From contig CATMRP010000021.1 of assembly GCA_950073835.1 (NCBI GenBank), forward strand, positions 1-47,245: a stretch of 47,245 bases of DNA. Direction: 5' to 3'. The translations under genes were made by a program, and so were the position numbers. This DNA is from an uncultured Alteromonadaceae bacterium (GTDB taxonomy: Bacteria > Pseudomonadota > Gammaproteobacteria > Enterobacterales > Alteromonadaceae). The notes beneath the pieces were generated by a model. The model made no database searches, had not been told where the DNA came from, and was given only the letters and a program-made list of their open reading frames with translations. The number at the start of each line of letters is the position of its first letter. Position 1 is the stretch's first letter. Shown here one piece after another: positions 1 through 13,888 of this stretch.

Positions 1-141
1 AGCGTGGATAAAACGGTTTCACGGAGTAGCCACAAAATACTTGGAACACTACCTAGGTTGGTTCAGGTTTATGGATAATCCAGAAAACCTTAACGAAAAC
101 AGGCTCTTTTCGATTCAACAACAGTTAATCCGAACATAGCC
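1..141 (+). mobile_element. IS1595-family element, 3' end of transposase and right terminus (partial)
   Basis: Frame 2 is open from position 2 to a TAG at 137-139. Its 45 residues contain RFHGVATKYLEHYLGWFRF, which I recognise as the C-terminal tail of IS1595-type (DDE_Tnp_IS1595) transposases. The family name rests on memory of that tail and not on a search. The probable right end is AACATAGCC ending at 141, which read inward gives GGCTATGTTCGG, the kind of GG-starting terminus this family has. The AT-rich 8-mer at 142-149 would be one target duplication. The 5' part of the element, including its catalytic core, lies outside the window. Confidence 0.65.
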
Positions 142-202
142 ATAATAATAATTAAGAAATCAGGAGAACGTCGTAAGGTAAAACAACGCAGGAGATACAG
201 TT

Positions 203-1198
203 GTGGGTCAACAAAATATCGCTGTCATCGACGCAACACCCCAAGACGAAGTAGACAACATCGAAGTTAATGAAAATATCAAAGACGACGAGTTGTTAGA
301 CGAAGAAAATGAAAAAACCAAGACCGAAACCTGGTTAAACCAGGAAGAAGTCTCTAAAACACTGGATGCAACTCAGTTGTACCTGAGCGAAATAGGCTAT
401 TCTCCCCTGCTCACCGCAGAAGAAGAAGTGCATTTTGCGCGCAGATCACTGAAAGGCTGCGAAGCATCCCGTAAACGAATGATCGTTAGCAACCTCAGGT
501 TGGTAGTGAAAATTGCCCGACGTTATAACAATAGAGGCCTGGCGTTGCTGGATCTCATTGAGGAAGGCAATCTTGGATTAATTCGGGCGGTGGAAAAATT
601 TGATCCGGAACGCGGATTCAGGTTTTCTACTTACGCGACATGGTGGATTCGTCAGACTATTGAACGAGCCATTATGAACCAGACCCGGACTATTCGATTA
701 CCAATTCATGTGGTCAAAGAATTAAACGTTTATCTGCGTGCGGCGCGTGAACTGGCTCAGGAGCTGGATCATGAACCAACGGCAGAAGACATTGCTCTGC
801 ATCTCGATAAACCTATTGATGAAGTCAGCAAGATGCTGCGTCTGAACGAACGCATCAGCTCCGTTGATACTCCCATCGGTGGCGAAAACGATAAAGCACT
901 GCTCGATATTCTGGCCGATGATAACGAAGCCAGTCCGGAAGACGAACTGCAGGATAGCAATATTAAACAAAATATTGTGTCGTGGTTGCAGGAGCTCAAT
1001 GCCAAGCAACGAGAAGTGCTGGCAAGACGGTTTGGCCTGATGGGTTACGAACCATCTACGCTGGAAGATGTGGGCGCAGAGATTGGCCTGACCCGGGAAA
1101 GGGTACGTCAGATTCAGGTAGAAGGCTTGCGTCGTCTGAAAGACATGCTTAGCAGTCAGGGCCTGGATTTAGAAAGCGTCTTTAGTCGCCTGAGCTAA
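203..1198 (+). CDS. rpoS: RNA polymerase sigma factor RpoS (stationary phase/general stress)
   Basis: A 331-residue sigma-70 family factor, close to the roughly 330 residues usual for RpoS and much shorter than RpoD. After an acidic N-terminus (about 1-50) comes region 1.2 ([11 protein letters not shown], about 54-64). Region 2 includes the core-binding and -10 recognition helices ([20 protein letters not shown], then [16 protein letters not shown]). Region 4 carries the helix-turn-helix ([20 protein letters not shown]). The start is GTG at 203, preceded by GGAGATACAG. RpoS normally lies just downstream of nlpD, which carries its main promoter. Here an IS1595-like end sits about 60 bp upstream instead, so the native promoter may be displaced. 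A strong terminator follows. Sigma-S controls stationary-phase and stress genes. Confidence 0.97.
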   Translation: MGQQNIAVIDATPQDEVDNIEVNENIKDDELLDEENEKTKTETWLNQEEVSKTLDATQLYLSEIGYSPLLTAEEEVHFARRSLKGCEASRKRMIVSNLRLVVKIARRYNNRGLALLDLIEEGNLGLIRAVEKFDPERGFRFSTYATWWIRQTIERAIMNQTRTIRLPIHVVKELNVYLRAARELAQELDHEPTAEDIALHLDKPIDEVSKMLRLNERISSVDTPIGGENDKALLDILADDNEASPEDELQDSNIKQNIVSWLQELNAKQREVLARRFGLMGYEPSTLEDVGAEIGLTRERVRQIQVEGLRRLKDMLSSQGLDLESVFSRLS

Positions 1199-1208
1199 TC
1201 AGATAAAC

Positions 1209-1240
1209 AAACGCCCCTCAGATAGGGGCGTTTTTGTTTT
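1209..1240 (+). terminator. Rho-independent terminator of rpoS
   Basis: The 10-bp stem AAACGCCCCT / AGGGGCGTTT (1209-1218 with 1224-1233) has a 5-nt loop and is followed by TTTGTTTTT. It lies 10 bp after the rpoS stop. The convergent folA stop codon begins at its last base. Confidence 0.93.
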
Positions 1241-1734
1241 TATTGTCTGTCCAGAGTGACAAAGCGATAAGGGTGCGGGTTTTTCTCGTCAGGCTCGCAT
1301 GCCTGATCCTCAACGAGCAACCAGTCACCGCTGGCTTGATAGTCAGGAAAAAGAGTATCACCGTCGGTATCTAAATCTATCAGTGTAAGATACAGGCGGT
1401 CGGCTTTGGTAAGCAGGCTGCTGTAAATTTTACCGCCACCAATAATCATCACCTCGTCCGGCGCTTGCTCCTGCGCCTGATTGAGAGCATCTTCGATAGT
1501 ATTAACCACCACCGCATCTGCCAGTTGATAGTGGCTATCGGTAGTGATGACAATGTTCAGGCGGCCAGGTAAGGCTCTGCCAATCGACTCGTAAGTCTTG
1601 CGCCCCATGATTACAGGCTTGCCAAGCGTAGTGCGTTTAAAATGAGCCAAATCCGCCGGCATATGCCAGGGCATCTGGTTATCTTTGCCAATCACCCGGT
1701 TGTTCGCCATGGCCGCTATCATTGCTATTTTCAT
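1240..1734 (-). CDS. folA: Dihydrofolate reductase
   Basis: A 164-residue DHFR, slightly longer than the 159-residue E. coli enzyme. It reduces dihydrofolate to tetrahydrofolate with NADPH in the cytoplasm, feeding thymidylate, purine and methionine synthesis. Visible family motifs are MIAAMANNRVIGKDNQMPWH at the N-terminus (NADPH and folate site), the acidic catalytic residue in MPADLAHF, GRKTYESIGRALPGR (cofactor phosphate binding) and the MIIGGGKIY segment. I place the start at the ATG at 1734 because AAGGTGG lies 8 nt upstream. A GTG at 1746 would add four residues but has no ribosome site. The gene converges on rpoS and lies 30 bp downstream of obgE, so it may be co-transcribed with it. 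Confidence 0.96.
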   Translation of the reverse strand: MKIAMIAAMANNRVIGKDNQMPWHMPADLAHFKRTTLGKPVIMGRKTYESIGRALPGRLNIVITTDSHYQLADAVVVNTIEDALNQAQEQAPDEVMIIGGGKIYSSLLTKADRLYLTLIDLDTDGDTLFPDYQASGDWLLVEDQACEPDEKNPHPYRFVTLDRQ

Positions 1735-1764
1735 GTTTACTGCCACCTTACTGCCAGAGCTGGA

Positions 1765-2949
<1,185 letters not shown>

Positions 2950-3034
2950 TTAAGTGTAACTCACTTTATCGAAGTGGATAGCCACCAGGGCCGTTTCTTC
3001 ACTCCAATAATTATAAACTGCTATGTTACCTGCA

Positions 3035-3066
3035 ATAAAAAACCCCGCAAGCGCGGGGTTTTTTAA
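3035..3066 (-). terminator. Rho-independent terminator downstream of rpmA
   Basis: The stem CCCCGC / GCGGGG (3043-3048 with 3053-3058) is flanked by an A-run and a T-run, extending the pairing to AAAAAACCCCGC / GCGGGGTTTTTT. The symmetric A/T flanks would let it work in either direction. It lies 20 bp after the rpmA stop and upstream of obgE, so it probably trims rplU-rpmA transcripts. Confidence 0.9.
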
Positions 3067-3085
3067 ATCAGTAAACGATTGCGCT

Positions 3086-3343
3086 TTATTCAGCAACAAT
3101 GCTCACAAACTTACGGTTGTTAGGTCCTTTAACTTCGAACTTAACTTTACCGTCAGCTAATGCGAACAGGGTGTGGTCTTTACCGATACCCATGTTGTTG
3201 CCAGCGTGGAAACGAGTGCCGCGCTGTCTAACAATGATGTTACCGGCCAGCACAGACTCACCACCAAAACGCTTAACACCTAAGCGTTTACTTTCTGAGT
3301 CGCGACCGTTTTTGGTACTACCACCAGCTTTTTTGTGTGCCAT
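3086..3343 (-). CDS. rpmA: 50S ribosomal protein L27
   Basis: An 85-residue protein of the normal L27 length. The N-terminus [20 protein letters not shown] is the family signature and reaches toward the peptidyl-transferase centre. VKRFGGESV and [20 protein letters not shown] follow as expected. The ATG at 3343 is preceded by GGAG 9 nt upstream. It forms an operon with rplU, 15 bp upstream. Confidence 0.98.
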   Translation of the reverse strand: MAHKKAGGSTKNGRDSESKRLGVKRFGGESVLAGNIIVRQRGTRFHAGNNMGIGKDHTLFALADGKVKFEVKGPNNRKFVSIVAE

Positions 3344-3358
3344 GTGTCTATGCTCCTA

Positions 3359-3670
3359 TTATGCGTTAATACCAGTGATTTTCACTTCAGTGAACCACTG
3401 ACGGTGACCCGCTTGCTTACGCGAGTGCTTACGACGACGGAACTTAACGATTTTTACTTTATCGCCACGACCGTGTGTAACCACTTCAGCAGTCACTTTA
3501 CCACCGGCAACATATGGTGTGCCGATTTTAACGTCGTCACCATTGCTAACCATTAATACGTTATCAAACTCTACACTGTCGCCTGGAGCGACTTCGATCT
3601 TCTCGAGACGAACGGTTTGACCTTCGGCCACACGGTGTTGTTTACCACCACTTTGGAAAACCGCGTACAT
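3359..3670 (-). CDS. rplU: 50S ribosomal protein L21
   Basis: A 103-residue protein of standard length that binds 23S rRNA in the large subunit. [18 protein letters not shown] at the N-terminus and [20 protein letters not shown] near the C-terminus are diagnostic. GGAGAAAGTT precedes the ATG at 3670. It is the first gene of the rplU-rpmA operon, divergent from ispB. A good sigma-70 promoter lies about 60 bp upstream. Confidence 0.98.
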   Translation of the reverse strand: MYAVFQSGGKQHRVAEGQTVRLEKIEVAPGDSVEFDNVLMVSNGDDVKIGTPYVAGGKVTAEVVTHGRGDKVKIVKFRRRKHSRKQAGHRQWFTEVKITGINA

Positions 3671-3728
3671 AACTTTCTCCGCTCTGCGCCTAAATTTATT
3701 GCGCTTTCAATTCTAAAACAGGGCGCGA

Positions 3729-3757
3729 ATTGTACGTGAATCAATTTTCGATCACAA
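3729..3757 (-). promoter_or_regulatory. Sigma-70 promoter for rplU-rpmA
   Basis: On the minus strand, TTGTGA (3757-3752) and TACAAT (3734-3729) are separated by exactly 17 bp. That is 4/6 and 5/6 of the -35 and -10 consensus. The start of transcription would fall about 50 bp before the rplU ATG. Confidence 0.7.
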
Positions 3758-3904
3758 CCCCATAATGCGAAAAAAGTTTATTTTTCGAGCGAAGTTATCA
3801 ATCCCCGGCCAGAGGGACCATTTTAACAGGTTTACCGGCTAACAAAAACGCCTGTTTTTATTGATATTTATCAACAATTTCAAGCTCATGCGATTTGCAT
3901 CTGT

Positions 3905-3913
3905 TGCTATACT
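3905..3913 (+). promoter_or_regulatory. Extended -10 promoter candidate for ispB
   Basis: TGCTATACT is an extended -10 (TG-N-TATACT). There is no convincing -35 at the right distance. It would give ispB a leader of about 175 nt. The leader (about 3920-4094) has no ORF I would support. A second -10-like TACAAT lies at about 4046 with a poor -35. Confidence 0.4.
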
Positions 3914-4094
3914 GTAGATTGTGTTTGTCTCATAGTCGCTGGGATCGCCACACGCCGATCCCCGGATCCCATGCTGTTTGTCCCGGTAGGGCTGTTAATT
4001 ATGGCGAAATTAATCTAATTCACTGGATAGACGGTAATATTTATGTACAATCTGCTGCCAGTCAGCTTACACGTACCGGACACTACGAGACGCT

Positions 4095-5066
4095 ATGAAT
4101 ATTGATCAAATAAAAGCATTGGCCGAATCCGACATGCAGGCAGTTAATCAACTGATCCAGCAGCAGGTTGATTCGGATGTTGCCCTGATCAATCAACTCG
4201 GCTTTTATATAGTAAACAGTGGCGGCAAGCGCCTGCGTCCGTTATTAACCGTGTTAGCAGCCAGAGCACTCCAAATCGAATCCAGCCAGCACCACACACT
4301 GGCGGCAATCATTGAATTTATTCATACCGCCACGCTTTTACATGACGACGTAGTGGATGAATCAACCATGCGCCGCGGCCGCGAAACAGCTAATGCGCTG
4401 TTTGGTAACCAGGCCAGTGTACTGGTTGGCGATTTCCTGTATACCCGCAGTTTTCAAATGATGGTCGAACTGCAAAGTATGCGGGTCATGGCAATTCTTT
4501 CCGAATCCACTAACCGAATCGCACAGGGCGAAGTACAGCAGTTGATGAACTGTAATGATCCTGATACGACCGAAGCCAGTTACTTTGAGGTTATCTATGG
4601 TAAAACCGCGCGTCTGTTTGAAGCGGCCACCCAGTTAGCCGCGGTAATTACCGGCCAGTCGGATGAGATTGAACAGGCTATGCAGGCCTATGGCCGTCAC
4701 TTAGGTACCGCTTTCCAACTGGCCGATGATATTCTCGACTATGAATCAGACAGCGAAGCCATGGGCAAGAACGCCGGTGACGATCTGGCCGAAGGTAAAC
4801 CCACGCTGCCTTTACTTTACGCCATGTGGCATGCCGGTGATGAGGATGCAGCACTTATCCGCGAGGCCATCGAAAAAGCCAATGGATTACCGCATTTACA
4901 GCGTATTGTAACCGTGATGAACGACACCGGTGCGCTCAAATACACCCGCCAGAAAGCCTTTGAAGAGGCTGATATGGCAATTACTGCGCTTAACGTTTTG
5001 CCTCCCAGCAAATACAAACAGGCGCTCATTGCGCTGGCGCATATTGCTGTTGACCGCAATAGCTAA
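4095..5066 (+). CDS. ispB: Octaprenyl diphosphate synthase
   Basis: A 323-residue trans-polyprenyl synthase, the same size as E. coli IspB (323). It extends farnesyl diphosphate with isopentenyl diphosphate to make the ubiquinone side chain. The first Asp-rich motif is LLHDDVVDES (about 82-91), followed by MRRGRETAN. The second is LADDILDYES (about 208-217). The N-terminal NSGGKRLRPLL binds substrate. The ATG at 4095 has only a weak GAGAC ribosome site. The gene is divergent from rplU, the usual arrangement in gammaproteobacteria, and its stop overlaps the convergent ZIP transporter by 4 bp. Confidence 0.95.
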   Translation: MNIDQIKALAESDMQAVNQLIQQQVDSDVALINQLGFYIVNSGGKRLRPLLTVLAARALQIESSQHHTLAAIIEFIHTATLLHDDVVDESTMRRGRETANALFGNQASVLVGDFLYTRSFQMMVELQSMRVMAILSESTNRIAQGEVQQLMNCNDPDTTEASYFEVIYGKTARLFEAATQLAAVITGQSDEIEQAMQAYGRHLGTAFQLADDILDYESDSEAMGKNAGDDLAEGKPTLPLLYAMWHAGDEDAALIREAIEKANGLPHLQRIVTVMNDTGALKYTRQKAFEEADMAITALNVLPPSKYKQALIALAHIAVDRNS

Positions 5067-5773
5067 AGACTAAAGCCCAGCATTCCTATCATAAAACCCA
5101 GGATCCCGCCCAGCGGTGGCGCCCAGCTGTTTTCCATGCGTACCTGAGGTGCGATGTCCTGTAGTACTGAATACAGAATTCCCCCTGCTGCGAATAACAT
5201 GATGGCCGAAACCACCAGATTATATTGTGCCAACAGAAAATAACCGGTTAAAGCCATTACCGGACCGAGCAATGCCATCAGTAAAAACATCATCAGGATC
5301 TTGCGTGAACTGAAATGCCCTGCCGCTTTTAATTCACGATAGGCATTAAATCCCTCGGGAAAGTTTTGTACAGCAACCAGCAAGCCAAGCAAAATGCTGC
5401 CTCCGCCCAAAGCGGCAGTAGTGCCAAGGGCAATGGATTCTGGAACAAAATCCGACAACATAGAAGCCAGCTGACTGGCTGGCAGATCGTTTCGTGCCAG
5501 CCAGATATCCAGTCCCATAAACGCAAATGCGCCAAGCAAGAAACTGATACATGAAGCCGTAGTACCGAGGTCTTGCATGCCGTCTGGCACCAAAACCAGG
5601 GCCACCGCCGAAAGTAAAGCACCCGCCCCCATGGCAAGAATGCTGTGGCGCAACTCTTCGTCGAGCCAGGCCGGAAAAATGCCTTCAACTCTGGCGAGCA
5701 GCGCGCCCGCGGGCATAGCCAGGCCCGCAACCAGCGCAATGACAACGACATAGATTACTGACGGATCTGTCAC
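5063..5773 (-). CDS. ZIP-family divalent metal transporter
   Basis: A 236-residue inner-membrane protein with about eight hydrophobic segments. The ZIP-family metal-site segments are visible: SDFVPESIALG (about 107-117) and QNFPEGFNAYRE (about 136-147), equivalent to the conserved His/Asn-x-x-Pro-Glu-Gly pairs in transmembrane helices 4 and 5. ZIP proteins import Zn2+, Fe2+ or other divalent cations, and the substrate cannot be read from the sequence. The start is GTG at 5773, chosen because GGGAGGAAG lies upstream at good spacing. The gene lies 30 bp downstream of pepQ and may be co-transcribed with it. Confidence 0.88.
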   Translation of the reverse strand: MTDPSVIYVVVIALVAGLAMPAGALLARVEGIFPAWLDEELRHSILAMGAGALLSAVALVLVPDGMQDLGTTASCISFLLGAFAFMGLDIWLARNDLPASQLASMLSDFVPESIALGTTAALGGGSILLGLLVAVQNFPEGFNAYRELKAAGHFSSRKILMMFLLMALLGPVMALTGYFLLAQYNLVVSAIMLFAAGGILYSVLQDIAPQVRMENSWAPPLGGILGFMIGMLGFSL

Positions 5774-5803
5774 AAATCTTCCTCCCTGAAAGTACTACAT
5801 AGC

Positions 5804-7186
<1,383 letters not shown>

Positions 7187-9139
7187 CTAAGGTAAAGTCA
7201 GGCTGTCTGCCGAGAGTTTCATGCGACTCAAAGTATCAAACAGATGTGACGGCTGGCCAAGTTGTACCTGGTAGATATAGCGGTAAGCCATCACCGCTTT
7301 GACATAATGGCGGGTTTCCCGGTAAGGGATGTTTTCAATCCACACATCCAGCGACTGCTCCCCGCTGGTTGGCAACCACTCCATTACCCGTTGCCAGCCA
7401 GCATTATAGGATGCCGACACCAGCACCGGATTGTGGTTGAGCTTGTCGTTAAGGTATTTCAGATACTGAATTCCAAATTCCAGGTTTTGCTCAGGCTGAA
7501 GCAGAGTGCTATAACCCACCCGCTGCTTACTGATGTAATTCACGGTGCCCGGCATCAGTTGCATCAGGCCCCGGGCACCAGCCGGTGACACGGCATCAAC
7601 CATAAACGAGCTCTCCCGCCGGGCAATCGCCATAGCCAGCGCCGGGTCAACCTCGTGCTGGGACGCTTGCTGCTGAAACTCCTCGGCAAACGCCATGGGA
7701 AAACGGCGGCGCACATCATTGAAGTAACCGGTTTGGGCAAAGCCAATAATCGCCTGATCGTGCCATCCCCAGTCACTGGCAAGTAGCGTTACTGCTTGCT
7801 TTTCTTCGTTGGTCAGGCGCCGGTTCAGGTAATACCATTCTCGCCGGGCTTCCACATAGCGGCCCAGCTTAAATAACTCGTAGGCGCGTTGCACCGCCGG
7901 CACCGTGCTCATTCTGGCCAGAGTGTAATCGCTCATTTCAAGGGGCTTATCGGCCAGCTCCGGCGGCTGTTGTAAACGGGCACTGGCCAGAAATCCGTAA
8001 TAATGGCGTTCTTTGGCCAACTCACCATAAAGTTGTTGCGGTACCTGCCCGGCACTAAGCTCTGAAAGTCCCCGCGCTCGCCAGTATCGAAAGGCGTCCT
8101 GGCGCTGTTCATCTGCCGGTGCGGTCTGAATAACGTCCAAAGCCTGCTGCCAGTCGTTTTGCCGCAGCATATAGGCCAGGTGCCAGTGTCTGACATCTTC
8201 TTCGGCATCAGGCACATTCGCTTTAGCCAGCCACTCACTGGCGCTTTCATCACCTTCAATCACGAGGCTAATGGCAATGGCGCGATAAATTTGTCTGATT
8301 TGTGCTTCACTGAATGCGATCTTCCCCTGCCAGTGCTGAAAGGCTTTTATCGCTTTGGTTGGCGTCTGCCAGGCTAGCCGGATCAGGCCATAATAAAGCA
8401 CGGCTTTTTCCTGCTCCGGGTACTTTCGTGGAAACAAGTTGTATTTCAGTACCGTAGACGATGAACGACGGGTCTGCTGCCATAAATCGACCAGATAATG
8501 ATGCGAGGCAGGTAACCTGCGCTTAAGATAGCCCAGCAGATTCCGGTTGCCCCCCCTGACCACTTTTTCGATGCGGCCCAGCACCCTGTCTGTGGTCATA
8601 TGGCCAGCCTTTTGCCATTGTTTAAACACCGGGTCGCACTCATCCGGACGCGATTGACCGGACAACCACAGCGTATCGACCTGCTCAAACCAGTAGTCGG
8701 GATTGTCGGACTGCTGTAGCTGATAATCCAGATAACGGCAGGTATATTTAGTGCCAAGCCCCGGTTGATAGGCTTCAATAAAAGCCGCTTTTCGTTGCTG
8801 GTCGCTGAGTAAATCAAGCCAGCGCTTGCGCAGTTGAGTTGCCAGAGGCGTACCTGCATAGCGGGCGAGAAACTCTTTGACGGTGGTGTCAGAAAGGCTC
8901 TCCAGGGTACGCTCAGCAAGTCGCAGTTTTAAATAGGGTACCAGCGGGTAATTCGCCAGATCCTCAATGTCTTTATGGATAGCCGGTAATTTTGATACCG
9001 GCAGAGTGTTGAGTTGTTTCTCCAGGCTTAAAAATTGTTCGCGTTGCTGTTCACGCAGTTTGCCGTCTTCGGCCACGGCGTACGGCGAAGCAATCCAATT
9101 AACTAACATTATCAGCAGTACAAACCGCAATGCCTGCAC
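7187..9139 (-). CDS. slt: Soluble lytic murein transglycosylase Slt
   Basis: A 650-residue periplasmic lytic transglycosylase, close to E. coli Slt70 (645). It cleaves the MurNAc-GlcNAc bond to 1,6-anhydro products. A signal peptide (about 1-22, ending SPYAVA) leads into the long alpha-helical superhelix (about 30-480). The C-terminal SLT domain follows, with catalytic Glu at about 508 in AIARRESSF and the family motif SPAGARGLMQLMPGT. The start is the GTG at 9139: AAAGGAGATATT lies just upstream and the signal peptide begins there. The reading frame stays open to 9292, but that extension has no ribosome site or family match. Confidence 0.95.
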   Translation of the reverse strand: MQALRFVLLIMLVNWIASPYAVAEDGKLREQQREQFLSLEKQLNTLPVSKLPAIHKDIEDLANYPLVPYLKLRLAERTLESLSDTTVKEFLARYAGTPLATQLRKRWLDLLSDQQRKAAFIEAYQPGLGTKYTCRYLDYQLQQSDNPDYWFEQVDTLWLSGQSRPDECDPVFKQWQKAGHMTTDRVLGRIEKVVRGGNRNLLGYLKRRLPASHHYLVDLWQQTRRSSSTVLKYNLFPRKYPEQEKAVLYYGLIRLAWQTPTKAIKAFQHWQGKIAFSEAQIRQIYRAIAISLVIEGDESASEWLAKANVPDAEEDVRHWHLAYMLRQNDWQQALDVIQTAPADEQRQDAFRYWRARGLSELSAGQVPQQLYGELAKERHYYGFLASARLQQPPELADKPLEMSDYTLARMSTVPAVQRAYELFKLGRYVEARREWYYLNRRLTNEEKQAVTLLASDWGWHDQAIIGFAQTGYFNDVRRRFPMAFAEEFQQQASQHEVDPALAMAIARRESSFMVDAVSPAGARGLMQLMPGTVNYISKQRVGYSTLLQPEQNLEFGIQYLKYLNDKLNHNPVLVSASYNAGWQRVMEWLPTSGEQSLDVWIENIPYRETRHYVKAVMAYRYIYQVQLGQPSHLFDTLSRMKLSADSLTLP

Positions 9140-9429
9140 AATATCTCCTTTTTTGCCCGGGCAACAATAGAGTCTTGTAGTGTAGAGACTCTGCGCCCGG
9201 GATGACAGCGATATTCGATGACTCGCTTTTCTGCGAGTTTCAGAGCAAAAAGTAAACAACGGTGCTAACATCATTAACAGCAATGTCTGCATCGCCTGCC
9301 CGCCTATCTAATTTAGCAAAATGGGCAAAAAATGGCAGCGACAGGAATGGCTATACACAACTATAAATAAATTAAATATGCGTTAAAGGGCTTGAAAACG
9401 TTACCTTAGACACCATTGACTCAACATAA

Positions 9430-9447
9430 TTGAAACACCTGTTTGAA
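9430..9447. promoter_or_regulatory. PsrA-like fatty-acid-responsive operator upstream of fadBA
   Basis: TTGAAACACCTGTTTGAA is an 18-bp imperfect palindrome in which 14 of 18 positions are symmetric. It fits the G/CAAAC-N4-GTTTG/C pattern I recall for the TetR-family regulator PsrA, which controls fatty-acid degradation in many marine gammaproteobacteria. It lies 107 bp before the fadB start and just upstream of the predicted -35. No psrA gene is in the window. Confidence 0.5.
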
Positions 9448-9453
9448 TTTTTG

Positions 9454-9482
9454 TTGATATTTTTCTCTGCATTGGAAAGAAT
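9454..9482 (+). promoter_or_regulatory. Candidate sigma-70 promoter for fadBA
   Basis: TTGATA (9454-9459) is followed after 17 bp by AAGAAT (9477-9482), 5/6 and 4/6 matches to consensus. This predicts a leader of about 65 nt before the fadB ATG. Confidence 0.42.
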
Positions 9483-9553
9483 CAGGGTATTAAAGAAAAC
9501 GCGCCTCCCTACAATTTTATTAATTTCACGCGTAACGCTGAAAGGAGACAACA

Positions 9554-12888
<3,335 letters not shown>

Positions 12889-12907
12889 GTCAGCACAACT
12901 TCATTGA

Positions 12908-12936
12908 AAGGGCACCTTAGCGGTGCCCTTTTTTGT
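12908..12936 (+). terminator. Rho-independent terminator of fadBA
   Basis: The stem AAGGGCACC / GGTGCCCTT encloses a 6-nt loop and is followed by TTTTTTG. It starts about 20 bp after the fadA stop. Confidence 0.92.
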
Positions 12937-13015
12937 TGTCGCCAAAAATCTGAGCTTTAGCGGCATGCCCTGCGTAGTAAAACCATTGCTACTTTGTTTT
13001 TGCCAGGGCGTTTTC

Positions 13016-13888
13016 ATGAAGGTAATGGTGTTCCTTTTTTCTTTGATTAGTTTGTTTTCTTTTTCTGCACACACCGCTGAATATGCTATTGAGCAGGTGA
13101 AGGGCAATGTGTATCGCTTTACCGCAGGTAACTATCATTCGGTTTTTGTCACAACTGAACAGGGTACTATTATTACCGATCCCATCAGCCCTGATGCGGC
13201 AACTTACCTAAGGCAATACCTTTCCGAAAAGAAACTACTGCCAGTAAGTTATATGCTGTACAGCCACAATCATACCGATCATGTTAGTGGTGGCGAACAA
13301 TTGGCCGGTACTGAAACGGTGGTGGTCGCTCACCAACAGGCTGCCTGGGATATTGCCTTTACCCGGCTGCCAACCCGGCAACCCGATATTACCTTTAACG
13401 ACGAACTAAATGTTACCGCCGGCTCAACTCAGGTGCAGCAGGCTTATCATGGCGAGAATAACGGCAAGGGCTCTGTAAGCTACCTTATTCAACCCGCCGG
13501 AGTATTGCATGTCGTAGACTGGATAGTGGTAGGTCGCTTACCGTATAAAGATCTGCCCGGTTACGACATACAGGGCATGATCAGCTCCACCAAGGCGGTA
13601 CTTAGTCGCTTCGACTTTGAGATATTTGTAGGCGGCCATGCCGATATTGGTACCCGTGCGGATCTTGAACATTATCTGGCCTATCTGGAAGCGCTTTATA
13701 GTGCCGTAAGAGACGGTATGCTGGCCGGAAAAACGTTAACGGAATTACAGCAAAGCATTACACTTGAGCAGTTCAGCGATCTGAAAATGTATAACGAATG
13801 GCTGACCGACAATATTAAAGGCGTGTACCAGTCACTGGTGGATGACTCCTACTTTAACTTTCGTGCCGACCTTGATAAGACCTACTGA
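13016..13888 (+). CDS. Secreted metallo-beta-lactamase-fold hydrolase
   Basis: A 290-residue protein with a signal peptide at about 1-20 (ending FSAHTA), so probably periplasmic. The metal-binding signature SHNHTDH sits at about 83-89 after the family's first strands. Further ligand candidates are the Asp in VVDWIVV and the His in VGGHADIG. The substrate is unknown: this subfamily resembles general MBL-fold hydrolases and nothing marks it as an antibiotic beta-lactamase. The frame is open back to 12923, but that stretch overlaps the fadA terminator. The ATG at 13016 coincides with the signal peptide, with a weak AGGGCG site. Its end overlaps the convergent gmhB by 7 bp. Confidence 0.8.
   Translation: MKVMVFLFSLISLFSFSAHTAEYAIEQVKGNVYRFTAGNYHSVFVTTEQGTIITDPISPDAATYLRQYLSEKKLLPVSYMLYSHNHTDHVSGGEQLAGTETVVVAHQQAAWDIAFTRLPTRQPDITFNDELNVTAGSTQVQQAYHGENNGKGSVSYLIQPAGVLHVVDWIVVGRLPYKDLPGYDIQGMISSTKAVLSRFDFEIFVGGHADIGTRADLEHYLAYLEALYSAVRDGMLAGKTLTELQQSITLEQFSDLKMYNEWLTDNIKGVYQSLVDDSYFNFRADLDKTY

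Noticed and set aside
3895..4098. 67-residue frame before ispB
   Set aside because: It overlaps the predicted extended -10 promoter, has no ribosome site and resembles nothing known. It is treated as leader.
9140..9292. 51-residue extension of Slt
   Set aside because: The GTG at 9139 has AAAGGAGAT upstream and begins the signal peptide. The extension would bury it.
12923..13015. N-terminal extension of the metallo-beta-lactamase-fold protein
   Set aside because: It begins inside the fadA terminator hairpin, and a signal peptide starts at the later ATG at 13016.
13016..13888. Antibiotic-resistance beta-lactamase
   Set aside because: Only the general MBL-fold metal motif is present. Nothing marks the class B enzymes, and the fold covers many other hydrolases.
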